64,000 nt of DNA from Meghimatium bilineatum (Eukaryota; Mollusca; Gastropoda; Stylommatophora; Philomycidae), in contig CM067315.1 of assembly GCA_034231615.1 (NCBI GenBank), positions 15,301,267 through 15,365,266 on the forward strand, given 5' to 3'. Positions within the stretch are counted from its first letter, which is position 1; each line of letters starts with the position of its first letter. The notes beneath the pieces were generated by a model. The model saw nothing but the letters and a program-made list of their open reading frames with translations, did not search any database and had not been told where the DNA came from. Of the stretch, positions 1 to 63,310 are shown in pieces. A program made the translations under genes and the position numbers.

Positions 1-61
1 GTTCACACCACTGGATGTATTTATCATTGGAATTGTGCATTTACAATTAGAATTAGTTTTC

Positions 62-1278
62 ATCTCTAAGGTAGAGTGTTCCTGATATCCAGTTTTCATC
101 TCTAAGGTAGAGTGTTCCTGATATCCAGTTCTCATCTCTAAGGTAGAGTGTTCCTGATATCCAGTTCGTATCTCTAAGGTAGAGTGTTGCTAATATCCAG
201 TTCTCATATCTAAGGTAGAGTGGTCCTGATATCCAGTTCTTATTTCTAAGGTAGAGTGTTCCTGATATCCAACTCTCATCTCTAAGGTAGAGTGTTGCTA
301 ATATCCAGCGCTCATCTCTAAGATAGTGTTCCTGATATCCAACTCTCATCTCTAAGCTAGAGTGTTCCTGATATCCAACTCTCATCTCTAAGGTAGAGTG
401 TTGCTAATATCCAGCTCTCATCTCTAAGATAGTGTTCCCGATATCCAACTCTCATCTCTAAGGTAGAGTGTTCCTGATATCCAGCTCTCATCTCTAAGGT
501 AGAGTGTTCCTGATATCCAGCTCTCATCTCTAAGATAGAATGTTCCTGATATCCAACTCTCATCTCTGATAGAATGTTCCTGATATCCAACTCTCATCTC
601 TGATAGAATGTTCCTGATATCCAACTCTCATCTCTGATAGAATGTTCCTGATATCCAACTCTCATCTCTAAGATAGAGTGTTACTGATATCCAACTCTCA
701 TCTCTAAGATAGAATGTTCCTGATATCCAGCTCTCATCTCTCAGGTAGAGTGTTCCTGATATCCAGCTCTCATCTCTAAGATAGAATGTTCCTGATATCC
801 AGCTCTCATCTCTAAGATATAGTGTTCCTGATATCCAACTCTCATCTCTCAGGTAGAGTGTTCCTGATATCCAACTCTCATCTCAAGTAGAGTGTTCCTG
901 ATATCCAGCTCTCATCTCTAAGATAGAATGTTCCTGATATCCAGCTCTCATCTCTAAGATAGAATGTTCCTGATATCCAGCTCTCATCTCTAAGATATAG
1001 TGTTCCTGATATCCAGCTCTCATCTCTAAGATAGAATGTTCCTGATATCCAGCTCTCATCTCTAAGATATAGTGTTCCTGATATCCAACTCTCATGTCTA
1101 AGTTAGAATGTTCCTGATATCCAGCTCTCATCTCTAAGATAGAATGTTCCTGATATCCAGCTCTCATCTCTCAGGTAGAGTGTTCCTGATATCCAGCTCT
1201 CATCTCTAAGGTAGAGTGTTCCTGATATCCAGTTCTCATCTCTAAGATAGAGTGTTCCTGATATCCAGTATTCATTTC
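62..1278. repeat. 36-bp minisatellite upstream of exon 1
   Basis: About 34 tandem copies of a unit near 36 bp. Each carries cctgatatccag followed by ctcatctctaagg, with scattered substitutions and short deletions (some units about 30-33 bp). Because 36 is a multiple of three, the minus strand stays open with a repeated 12-residue motif (RVGYQEHS...LEM). This is an artefact of the unit length. The array ends about 100 bases before the exon 1 acceptor. Confidence 0.95.
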
Positions 1279-1328
1279 TCAGAAGGAGCTTTCATGATGT
1301 CCAGTTCTTATCAGTAATATGTTTATGA

Positions 1329-52938
<51,610 letters not shown>

Positions 52939-53103
52939 TATGTTCTGTGTTTGAAGTCAGCCAGTTTCATACGTGGTGAAAAATATTCTAACCAGATGTA
53001 GGTGTGTAAGTATGAATCATAAGCTCTATCTTAAGTTATGTACCTACGTGTATCGCATTCAACACATTTCTACAAATATAAATTATTTTGTAAAGTGAAT
53101 AAA
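52939..53103 (+). other. 3' UTR to first AATAAA
   Basis: AT-rich sequence follows the stop. A perfect AATAAA lies at 53098-53103 in an A-rich context, and another at 53647-53652. The transcript could end shortly after either. No other gene signal lies between them. Confidence 0.6.
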
Positions 53104-53890
53104 AAAAATAGTATATTGTAAGGGAGTCAATTTAACAAACTGCAAAAACTTGGCCTGTTTGTGATAGAGACACTTTTGTTGAAACAGACCATCTTAGAGT
53201 GATATTTTTTCATACACAATTTTAAAAAAATTTTTAAATTGTTATATTTAAAAAAAATGTTTTCTAAGATGTTTTACTGTTAGCTATTTTTTTGAGTCAG
53301 TGGTTTAAGATCGTGTTCGAGTTTTTGATTATGATTTTATTTGTGATCTGTGTAGTTGATGCCTTCTTTGGTTCAACAAATTACATCTAACACTTTTCTG
53401 CTTGCAATGTGCTACAAAAGGGCGAGATTTGTAATGTCAATATGTTTTTTCTTTCACTTCATTGTTTCAAGTCGTGTCATTTCTTCCAATCAACATTTCT
53501 TTCTATGATGTTATTACTTCACTCCAATCAGTTAGACCATTGGTGTCACATGTAGAATACATGTTTAACGGTTGTTGCATTTGCATATTACAGGTGTAAG
53601 GATTGTGCATGTTTCAGTTCCCTGTCCCTTAATATCTGACCTATATAATAAAGTGAGATCTGCTCAGTTCCATGGAAAATACATTTCGCAAACAAATTAA
53701 TTTGATATTTTTGCCGCAAAGATTACTTTTAAAAGGCGGCGGTTATCAGATACTTGAAGTGTTTAAATGGGTGCAATCTGTGAAGGAAAAGATTTGTTTC
53801 GTTTATGCTTGAGCAGCAGGAGTTTATGTGCACATGGCAACTAAATGACGATATCTGAACAGGTCAATTCAATTAATAGAAGTTAAAGAA
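53104..53890. other. Possible distal 3' UTR
   Basis: AT-rich sequence with T-rich tracts and the second AATAAA at 53647. No coding signal. Confidence 0.4.
53647..53652 (+). terminator. Alternative distal polyadenylation signal
   Basis: A second AATAAA about 710 bases after the stop codon, followed by GT- and T-containing sequence. It would give a longer 3' UTR. There is no cDNA evidence to choose between the two signals. Confidence 0.4.
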
Positions 53891-54120
53891 TAACACAGCA
53901 ACTAAAGTAGCAAGTTTATATATTCACAAGACAGTTAAAGTAGCACGTTTATATATTCACAGAACTGTTCAATTAACAAGTTTTTATCTTCACAAGACAG
54001 TTAAAGTAGCACGTTTATATATTCACAGAACTGTTCAATTAACAAGTTTTTATCTTCACAAGACAGTTAAAGTAGCAAGTTTTTATCTTCACAAGACAAC
54101 TAAAGTGATATTATTCACGG
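53890..54120. repeat. Tandem repeat downstream of the gene
   Basis: Six to seven units of 30-60 bp built from acagttaaagtagcaagttt and atattcacaagac variants. Two longer units (agaactgttcaattaacaag) are duplicated. Confidence 0.85.
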
Positions 54121-54234
54121 ACAACAAAAGTAATATTATTCACAGGGCAACTAAAATCAGCTGTTCATAGTTGATAATGTTTGTATTCATTGTGTTACAT
54201 TGTGTTACAGCAAGATCTGTCCACAGTTATTTCC

Positions 54235-54735
54235 AGTATCTGTACTATTTTATTATGGGTATTCTTCACAATTTCTGTTTGACTTGGTCTACATTGTTGA
54301 TGAGTACTTTACTTTAAGTATTCTTCACAATTTTTATTTGACTTGTCTACATTGTTGATAAGTATTCTTCACAATTTCTGTTTGACTTGGTCTACATTGT
54401 TGATGAGTACTTTACTTTAAGTATTCTTCACAATTTTTATTTGACTTGTCTACATTGTTGATGAGTACTTTACTTTAAGTATTCTTCACAATTTTTATTT
54501 GACTTGTCTACATTGTTGATGAGTACTTTACTTTAAGTATTCTTCACAATTTTTATTTGACTTATCTACATTGTTGATAAGTATTCTTCACAATTTCTGT
54601 TTGACTTGGTCTACATTGTTGATGAGTACTTTACTTTAAGTATTCTTCACAATTTTTATTTGACTTGTCTACATTGCTGATGAGTACTTTATTCTTCACA
54701 ATTTCTGTTTGATTTGTCTGCATTGCTGATGATCC
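54235..54735. repeat. About 58-bp tandem repeat with length variants
   Basis: Nine units with attcttcacaatttttattt, gacttgtctacattgttgat and gagtactttactttaagt. Units of about 43 bp lack the last part. Confidence 0.93.
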
Positions 54736-55530
54736 TACCTTTAGATCCCAGCAAAAACTAGCACTCTTGATATGCCATCACCAAACTTTTAAGATAACTT
54801 TTTGGGTAAATTGCCCATTTGACGCATCCTCTCCCCGTCACTGCAAGTTGTTAGTTTATTTCTTACTTCATATTATATCAGTTGTGTTGTGTTTGATATA
54901 TGTTTCTCATTTCTTGTCATCTTGCAAAATTTTCTTTTTAAATATTGATTCCCACAAAAATAAGTATTATCTGGCAGATAAGAGGCAGAACCATTCTATA
55001 ATGTTTGAAAGAACAACACTTCAGCTAACTTTGGTCAATAATATGGCATATGCAGCAACATTCTTACTTAATGGTTCTCTTCACATTTAAAAAATTATCT
55101 TACCTTATTTGTTTCAAATTTTCAGCAATAAGCTTTAAGATGTTGCCAAGTTGCTTACAATTGTTTTAGTTTTATTTTAGTATGCCATATTGACATGTAG
55201 TAATAATTTAACAACCTATTCAGTGATCTTTTATCTGTCATACAGCTTTTAAGATATTTTAATATAGAATTTAATTACTCTTGTATGATTATTTTTGTTG
55301 GACATTTTGACACAGCCATATCAGGCAAAGACCTTAAAAATAATCTGCCAGAGTCTTCTATCTTAGTTTTCAATTAAGCATTATTTTAGGAAATGTTTCT
55401 ATTTTGTCATGAACAAGCCATAGTTTACTTAGCTGGTATACTGTCTCCAAAAACTCCTTGTGGTGGAATATTTTCAAAAGCGTCTTTAGTTTTAATGTAT
55501 TGTATTTACTATGTTCCTTCAGCACTGAAT
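54735..55530. other. Intergenic AT-rich sequence
   Basis: A 107-codon + strand open frame (54767-55090) has no recognisable domain and low-complexity composition. I do not call a gene. Confidence 0.4.
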
Positions 55531-55579
55531 ACGGTGCATAGGGTAAAAACTAGAGATCTCGATTGATGTGATGCTACTG

Positions 55580-55850
55580 TGTGTAATTCTTGCATGTTAT
55601 CGAGACCCATAGTCTTTGATGGTTGTTCTGCAGAGAGTCTCATTTGGTCTTCCTCTTTTTCTTTTGCCATCTTGTACCCATTTTAATGCTTGTAGTGACA
55701 GTTTTTTAAAATTCATTCTAAGTATATGTCCGATAAAAGTCCATCTGTGTCTTCTTTTTGTTGTAAAAAACATATTGTTGTTTCATGTCTTCTCTTGCTT
55801 GTTTGACTTGAATTCTTCTCAACCAATATTTAAGAGGTTTCTAAGAAATT
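55580..55850 (-). mobile_element. LINE 3' end fragment
   Basis: The minus strand reads KRKRGRPNETL-like text and matches the 11650-12235 family (cttcctctttttcttttgcc). Confidence 0.6.
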
Positions 55851-55929
55851 TACAGTAGAAATCTGATTATCCAAATTAATTGGGAATCGGGTCGATTTGA
55901 ATAATAAATAATTGGATATAGCTCGGGTA

Positions 55930-56365
55930 TGAAGCAAATTTAATCATATGGATGCGAAAGTTGGAAAGCCACAAAAGCCGCAGATAAGAGACTAAACACT
56001 TTTGAAAACAAATTCCTACGTACCATTCTGAACGTTAAGTGGAGTGACTTTAAATCTAACACTACTATACGATAGAAAAGCAAACAAACCCATATATCTT
56101 CCTTCATTAGACAAAGGCGATGGACTTACATCAACCATGCTTTCAGAATGAACAGCATAAAATTCCCCATCAGTCACTAAATTGGGTGCCACCGGGAGTA
56201 AGAAGAAGAGGGAGACCTAGAGAAACTACGAAGAACCATTAATAGAGAAGGCATGTTAATGAACCTACACAACACCCAAGAATTGAAAGACCTGGCAACA
56301 CAAAGACAGAAATGGAAAGCTATAGTTTCTGCCATATGCGTAGCTTATGGCCCTGGAGGAACATA
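55930..56365 (+). mobile_element. LINE 3' end fragment, opposite orientation
   Basis: The + strand has SYGCESWKATKAADKRL-like text, FLRTILNVKWSDFKSN, and LRRTINREGMLMNLHNTQEL followed by QRQKWKAIVSAICVAYGP. It is the same family as the minus fragment at 55580 and is arranged tail-to-tail with it. Confidence 0.75.
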
Positions 56366-56574
56366 ACATAACATGAAGCAAAAATGTACATACATAAAAT
56401 CATACACGGAAATGAACGGAATTTAATTGATAAAAGTACAATAATATGTAAGCAACTATGTATTGCAAATAAATTACATACACTACGCACTGTAAAAATA
56501 TGCAAAATTTCATAAATGGCACATATGTACAGTAATACATTGTACATATGTATATACATATGTAAATCAATTGA

Positions 56575-57115
56575 ATAAGTTCTTTTCAATAAAAAGAATT
56601 ATTATACAACAGTTCAGGGTCGTATTGTTTAGTTTCCCTTTTTAAAATGTCCAGAAAACTATTGCCAGCTTCATTATCGGCAGAAAGTTTTTCTCCCACT
56701 ACATTTAACTGATGAATTCCATGCCTAAATTTTAAATTCTGGAGCCAACCCTGGCTTGCTTTAAAATCAGTTACAACCAATTTTCACTAAATATCGGTGC
56801 TTTTTCGCATAAAATTGGTAATCAAATCGGCTGTCCAATCAACCGTTGTTACAGAAACCAAGTGAAAACAGCGTTCTCAATATGTTCACTTTTAGCCTTT
56901 TTCATTGCTTTTCTAGATGAACTTCCATCTTCTGTTTGCAATGCACTCACTAAGCTTCAAATTTTTTCACTGTTTTAATATCAGAGATCGTAGCCGGTCC
57001 CATGCCAAACCTCTCTGCCAGTTGCTTTCCAGGCACACCTTTATTTAACTGATTATCAATTTCCACTTTATCAAAAATGTGACAAAACAACACATTTATG
57101 TTCTGTACTCATTGC
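56575..57115 (-). mobile_element. Tigger/pogo-type transposase N-terminal remnant
   Basis: Minus-strand pieces in order: VEIDNQLNKGVPGKQLAERF and GMGPATISDIK (a psq-type helix-turn-helix), then VTDFKASQGWLQNLKFRHGI and VVGEKLSADNEAGN with PELLYN, which match the CENP-B/Tc5 DNA-binding region. The DDE domain is missing. Frames are broken between the two parts. Confidence 0.8.
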
Positions 57116-57199
57116 ACATAATCCAGCAATTAAAAAAACTAACACTAAACTACAAAACAGTAAACACAGTGCAAACTGAATGCAATTCTGGTAACAATA

Positions 57200-57900
57200 T
57201 CTTTTGTTGTATCTCCACCGTGTGTCATTTTTCTGCCTAAATAGGAAAAGTTATCAACTGTCTGAACTGTTTCTCAATTGAGAGGGTTAATAAAATTAGT
57301 TAATAAATTTCATGGTCTTAGTCTTGGGTTGACTTGAAGACCAATTTGTTCTGAAAGATGACGAAGTTGATTCAATATATATTTACTAAGGGTTGAAATA
57401 TTAGTCTCTACATAACTGCCTCTTCATTGAATTTTGGATCATTGAAGAAGCAATCTTTAGATTATATTTATCTCTATCTATTTGCTAAACCATTTGTTGC
57501 CTATTATTGTCAGGGGTAGAAGAGTTTTCTGGAGATAGTCCTCCTGTGTGCTGAGTATATTGTGGAGTTTGTCGCCTCTTTTATTTCGGTGGTCCATTGT
57601 TTTCATGGTTGACCTCTAGGTCTGCATTCACTGTATCTGTGTAGCATAGCTTGCTGTGGTATGCTGTCTGATGGTAGTCTGCTGATGTGTGCAAACCATT
57701 TTATCTGTTGTCTCTTAATATATTCCACGATTGGAATAGTACCAGTTCTTTGTTTAATGTCCTCATTTCTCATTCTGCCTCTTAGTGATATTCCTAGGAT
57801 TCTGCACAAGCATGTCATTTCAACTGTCACAAGTTTACGTTTATCCTGTGCTGTCGTTGTCCATGTTTGGCATTGGTAATACAGCGTTGGTATAATAATT
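57200..57900 (-). mobile_element. LINE ORF2 C-terminal fragment
   Basis: Minus-strand parts: TVEMTCLCRILGISLRGRMR, NEDIKQRTGTIPIVEYIKRQ, QIKWFAHISRLPSDSIPQQA. Upstream text at 57220-57480 continues the element with frameshifts. Confidence 0.8.
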
Positions 57901-58039
57901 GTTTTGAATAGAGTTATTTTTGGTGTTTAAATGTACATTTTAAATCTACATTTAAATCTTTAGATTGATCCTTTATTAATAAACAAGTAGGAGAGTAAAG
58001 GTAATAAACAAGTAGAAGAGTAAAGGCAACAGAGAAGTA

Positions 58040-58600
58040 GTTATTCAGAGGAATGCTAAGAATCCCATGGACATCTAGAGAAATAATGAGGAGGTACTGC
58101 TCAAGATTGACACTTAAAGAAAGTTATTTAACTATTCTATCTGTCTTTTGATGTTTCTCTGCTTTCACGGTGAGACGTAGCAGGATTCAATGAGAATCGA
58201 TTTTTGGGCTTAAGCATGTTTGGTAGATTTATATGTGCAGTAATACGGTGCCATGTCAGAATGTTCATAACTTCTTCAATCTGCATCCTTGTTCTTCCTC
58301 TGTATCTTGCTGTTTCTATTTTCATGTATGCTCTTGCCAGACCAAAAAGGGTTCATTTTCATTAAGTGGCTAACTATTTTAGTCTCTGTTTTTCAATATA
58401 TTTGACCATTGATGTTGCTCCAACAGTTCTTGTAATCACCTCATTTCTCACATGATCTCTTCTTGTTCTGTTTACTGCTTTTCTTAGACACCTCATTTCA
58501 CACATAGTAAGCTTTCTCTCTTGTTCTTTATAGTTAGTGTCCATGTCTGACATTGATAACACAATGTTGGGATGAATTTATGATTTGCATTTTGGCTTCC
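58040..58600 (-). mobile_element. LINE fragments, two pieces
   Basis: The minus strand at 58374-58562 encodes QERKLTMCEMRCLRKAVNRT and RRDHVRNEVITRTVGATS; at 58137-58325 it encodes ETARYRGRTRMQIEEVMNIL. They are consecutive parts of one C-terminal region. Confidence 0.7.
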
Positions 58601-58660
58601 ATCAGGATAGATATGCGTTTCAGAATTGGTGCAAGTTCATAATTTTCGTAGTTGGCTTTT

Positions 58661-58990
58661 TGATGTACCTATTGTAACTGTTGTGTTGTTTGATGTACCT
58701 ATTGTAACTGTTGTGTTGTTTGATGTACCTATTGTAACTGTTGTGTTGTTTGATGTACCTATTGTAACTGTTGTGTTGTTTGATGTACCTATTGTAACTG
58801 TTGTGTTGTTTGATGTACCTATTGTAACTGTTGTGTTGTTTGATGTACCTATTGTAACTGTTGTGTTGTTTGATGTACCTATTGTAACTGTTGTGTTGTT
58901 TGATGTACCTATTGTAACTGTTGTGTTGTTTGATGTACCTATTGTAACTGTTGTGTTGTTTGATGTACCTATTGTAACTGTTGTGTTGTT
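58661..58990. repeat. 30-bp minisatellite, 11 identical copies
   Basis: Exactly 330 bp of the unit tgatgtacctattgtaactg followed by ttgtgttgtt, with no differences between copies. Both strands stay open (DVPIVTVVLF and KQHNSYNRYI), which is an effect of the 30-bp period. Perfect homogeneity implies very recent expansion or an assembly artefact. Confidence 0.97.
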
Positions 58991-59033
58991 TGATGCTAAT
59001 TCTTAAAGCTGACAGGAATTGAACCAGATCCAT

Positions 59034-59660
59034 TCTAATGGCACCAAATCACCTTGCAACTCAAGTAAATGTTTCCTATTTGAATTTTCTTAAGGTCTTG
59101 CACAATATCTAGTGCAAATTTCTGTGAACACTCAAACCTCATACCCGTTTGCTTGACCTGTCAAAGTCTCATCCTTGAATTAACACTAAAAATATCACAA
59201 AATCATAATTTATACATCCTCTGAATTTATGACCAATTACATCACAATCTTAGAACCTGTTCTCCCTATTTAACAACATAAGAAAATAAACAATTGACAT
59301 TTATTTACTATGCCATAATAAGGGAATGTTTGGAATACAAGGCAACAACAGACAAACTTGACGGAATATGAAACAGGATGGCTTAGAGAAGAGAAGATAT
59401 TTATAGTCTAACACAAGGGTAGACAAAATATGATTCACATGCCAAATCTAACCCACCAAACCATTACTACTGGACCACCAAGCCATTATTATTACTAGCC
59501 CACAAGCCATTATTACTAGCCAGAGAGTTCTTATTACTGACCAAAAGAGCAGTTTTAAAATTACCTGAACCACTACTGCTTCTATGGACTTTAAAAAAAA
59601 GGAAGCTCTTTAGCCCTGTCACACCTACCAAAATAGGTTGCCCACCTCTGGTTTAATAAG
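59034..59660. other. Intergenic sequence, no feature
   Basis: Short imperfect repetition of gccattattactagcc near 59480-59520. Nothing else recognised. Confidence 0.4.
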
Positions 59661-59684
59661 GCATGGTAGAAAGCCAGCATGGGA

Positions 59685-59900
59685 ACTGGTACATGTTACA
59701 TCAGAGTCAGCAGAGGAACTGGTATATCAAAGTCAGCAGGGGATATGGTGCAGCAGGGGAACTGGTATATCAGAGTCAGCAGGGGATTTGGTACATGGTA
59801 CAGCAGGGGAACTGGTATATCAGAGTCAGCAGGGGAATTGGTACATGGTACAGTAGAGTCAGCAGTGGAACTCGTACACTACAACGGATAGTGTCAAGAA
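59685..59900. repeat. Diverged tandem repeat
   Basis: Five to six units of 25-45 bp combining ggaactggtatatcagagtc, agcagggga and tggtacatggtacagcag. Confidence 0.85.
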
Positions 59901-60169
59901 TGGAACTAATACACAGTACAGCAGAAAGAATGTTGTGATCAATTATCACATACACCACCAGGCACTGCAAATGATAATGATGATGATTAATTTTCTGTTG
60001 TACAGCACTTATCAGTATGTGTCCTGTTTTCTAACTACTGAAAGAGATAGTGCACTTTTGAATCTTGTTGCACCTGATTAGGCTCTGTCTGTGGGTATAG
60101 GCTAGGAGTCTGTTCTTGCAGCACCCTGATAGGTTCTTTCTGTGGTTATAGACTGTGAGGCAGCAGAGA

Positions 60170-60492
60170 TGTGCTTATATAGAAGAATGCTGAGAATATC
60201 ATGGACTGTCGGGAAAACTAATGTGGAGGCGTTGAGCGAGTCAAATGCGAGCAGGAGCTTAATCAATAATATTTAAAAAAGACAAATCTTTATTTTTTGG
60301 CCACGCTATGAGACAAGGAGGTTTGGTAAACATAGTTGCAACAGGCAAGAGAGACATATGGTGACTGCGTGAGAAAATATTAGACAGTTTAAGAACATGG
60401 CATGGCAGGGAAACAATGATCCTGATGCATAATACTGGACATAGGGAGCTGTGGAGATCCATGATTGCCTACGCCAGCCGGCATGGCACATG
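60170..60492 (+). mobile_element. LINE 3' end fragment
   Basis: The + strand has YRRMLRISWTVGKTNVEAL, then the ENIRQFKNMAWQGNND region and a final QPAWHM. It is the same family as 34715-35475 in the opposite orientation, with frameshifts. Confidence 0.8.
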
Positions 60493-60894
60493 ACGAGAGG
60501 CTGAGAGTTGATTCTTGTGACATTCTGATTGACTATATGTGGTTATATGCTGAGAGTTGATTCTTGTGACAGTCTGTGGGTATAGGCTGCAAATCTGATA
60601 TTTTTAAAAAGAAAAAAGTAACGCTGTCTGTTATTTGACTTGAAAAGTAACTCAATGGACACAATCTAGGCATCTGTGATGGAGTCTATAGCAGCACAGA
60701 CAAAAACAAAATGTTAAATGACAATGACTGTAACATTCAGGTGGTTAGCTAAAAAGTTAGCGTTCTGTGCTTGGTAAATAGGTTACAATGCACAGGTTGA
60801 CCTGCTGGTGATATGGTTATGGACATCCACCATTTAATGGAATTGATAATATACTGAACATATACATTCCACTGCAGAAGTTGAATTTGTTGGG

Positions 60895-61008
60895 CCAATG
60901 ATCCTGACGAAACTACAACAGAATGCATCTCTGGACGACATCTTGCAGGAATTCTAGTAGAACCACTGTCTTGCTACAAGAGATCCAGCAGGAGTTTGAG
61001 AATAAGCG
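60895..61008 (-). mobile_element. SINE-like repeat copy
   Basis: The reverse complement shows ctcaaactcctgctggatct and tctactagaattcctgcaa, matching the insert at 24074-24227. Confidence 0.6.
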
Positions 61009-61139
61009 CTGTAAAAAAATGCATGTTGCAAGTAACTTTTATATTAGTGGCATGTAGCAAATAATTTAACTTGAACATAATAAACCTGTATATGTTTTTT
61101 TTTTTACAAATGTCACATAACAATCCCTGCAGCTTTGTG

Positions 61140-61390
61140 TAATGATGTTCCTAGTGCTTTACTCAGACCTTCTCAAGTTTTCATGTAGTTCTTGCTTTGT
61201 CATTATGTCCAATATCAATCCAAACTCACACAAAATTTCAAAAATTGTAAGATGTGATAGATGCATTTGCATATTCCACAGGGGCAGAGTTATTCCGTAA
61301 ATAAAATAGAAATATGGAGAGGCAATCAATGGTTTGCTGGTCCATGGCCTCATGTCCTTTGACCAAGAGGCATTCTTAGATTATTTTTAC
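61140..61390 (-). mobile_element. LINE C-terminal remnant
   Basis: The minus strand encodes ITLPLWNMQMHLSHLTIFEI and LCEFGLILDIMTKQELHE, resembling the end of RNase H-type LINEs. The right edge (tggtccatggcctcatgtcc) matches 44100. Confidence 0.5.
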
Positions 61391-61589
61391 TCTTTGTCTG
61401 TTCTTGTTGTGGGCGAGTTCTTGGGTACGGACCGTGTGGCAATACTTTGTCCATTCTTGTTGTGGACGAATCCTTGGGTACAGCTGGGAGACAATACTTC
61501 TCCTGCGTTCTAGAATAAGCACTTTGATTTCCCATTGACATGAGAACCATTGATATTAATGTTAGTCTCTATTTGTCTTCATTTATTCA

Positions 61590-61740
61590 TTCTCAAACTC
61601 CTGCAGATTTGCAGAATATAGTCTGGAGAACAGAATGCATTGTGTCATGGTTACATTTTGGCTGCAATATCTGCGCCTTTTGTCCTGACACATTCAGCCA
61701 CAGCTTCTGGATCAATGAACCTCTATGACATAGTTTCCCA
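61590..61740 (+). mobile_element. SINE-like repeat copy
   Basis: It shares ctcaaactcctgcagatt, gcagaatatagtctggagaa and gaatgcattgtgtcatgg with 1588-1660. Confidence 0.6.
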
Positions 61741-62840
61741 AACTTTTTTGAGCCACCGCCCTAATGTGCGTGACATAAATATAAATGTTGTAATCCCCCC
61801 TCCCCACATTATAACAGTTTTTCCACGCTCAAGCCGTTTGATATTTCCGTAAATGGCAACTAATGAAACATTACTGCTTATGCCATTCAATTATTGGAAA
61901 AAGTAGTGCCCAATATGTGATTCATTTCGAGAACAGTTATAAACACAAGATATAAATACAAAACCTGCAATATGTGATACATCTTGAACACAGTTATAAA
62001 TAAACACAAGATATAAATACAAACAAAACAACAGAAAACAGTATACATTTTGAATATTTGTTTCATATTTTCTCTCTAGTTAACAACATAAGCTGGCAGT
62101 AACTAGGCTAACTAAAATGTAAGTTTTTTTTACCACTATTATTTTACTCGTAATTAAAAATATCAAATTGGGTTTTTTTAAATTATAAATCAGTTAGAAA
62201 AGTGATTTTTATATATTTAAAAAAATAGATTTTGGAATGAAATATTGTGTGTGTGTGCGTGCGTGCGCGCGCTCTTTTTTTTCCAGTTGACATTTTTGTC
62301 GGACACAGTCAATTTTCAAATGGTTAAATAATTTCAGTAGAAAATTGATTAAAACATTGATTGTGTACAACATGCATAAGATGAATCACAATGCAGAATT
62401 AAAATTAAAATGATTATCTAATCGCAAAATCTCGAATATAAATACATTTTAGATATATATTGTTAAATTTCTCCTATAGGGAGCCACTGACCCCTAGACT
62501 GCCTGAACCCCCCTCCCCAACTCAAGAAGAAGGTTTCAGCGTGCACTGGGGTGCAGTATCACCCACTTCATGAACATGTGCTCTATGGAATGTGACAACT
62601 AGCTCCTACCCTCAAAATCTTCTTAGCAGCCTTCTCAGAAATGCATGGCAGGTAATAGTGAGGGTGGCTATTCTTTACTCCACTTAAGGGCCCGGCAAGA
62701 CACAGACATATAATGTCAGTAATTGTTGCTGCTGGTTTACATCATATTCTATTTACACTTTTCAACCATACGCATTCACCATTGGTTTTTAATTGTGTAA
62801 GTATATTCAACCATACACATTCACCATTGGTTTTTCATTG
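61741..62840. other. Intergenic AT-rich sequence with short repeats
   Basis: It contains a GT/GC alternating tract at about 62248-62272 and a 2-copy ~46-bp tandem repeat at 62758-62852 (tcaaccatacgcattcacca). No gene is visible. Confidence 0.5.
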
Positions 62841-63310
62841 TGTAAGTGTATTCCTATAACACTGTGCTACCACTGTCAAAACTGGTCTCTCTCATCTTCA
62901 CATTATAGAAAGATAGTGACGTGAGATGAAATGCTTGAGGAAAGCCGCAGGGGGTCACCAGGCTCGATAGATTACAAAATGAAGATATCGGGGAAAGAAT
63001 AGGTATAATACCATGCACAGAATACATAGAAAGGCAGCAGATCAATTGGTTTGGCCACATTATGAGAATGCATTACAAGTTGCAAGTACAGGCATATAAC
63101 GAAATGAGATCAGGGTACAAAGCCAGAGGAAGACCATGAAAAAGATCATTAGAAAACGTCTGGGACATCCTGAACAAACACGGTCATAGCACAGCCGAGG
63201 CCAGACATTGGCTCTAGAATTCGAGCTCCAATACCCCCCCCCCCCCACCCCCCCACATTGCTTAACGGCAGGAGTAGGTAACAAACCGCCTGGGAATAGA
63301 CAATAGACAC
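62840..63310 (+). mobile_element. LINE ORF2 C-terminal fragment
   Basis: The + strand has RLQNEDIGERIGIIPCTEYI, then ERQQINWFGHIMRMHYKLQ and GYKARGRP. It is the same family as 8511-8990 but older. A run of about 16 C near 63231-63250 interrupts it. Confidence 0.8.

Noticed and set aside
53..1167. Minus-strand frames with RVGYQEHS repeats
   Set aside because: 36-bp minisatellite artefact upstream of exon 1.
54767..55090. 107-codon + strand frame downstream of the gene
   Set aside because: No recognisable domain, AT-driven composition, and no supporting signals; not called as a gene.
58620..59033. Open frames on both strands of 126 and 137 codons
   Set aside because: Eleven identical 30-bp repeats keep both strands open; no independent evidence of coding.
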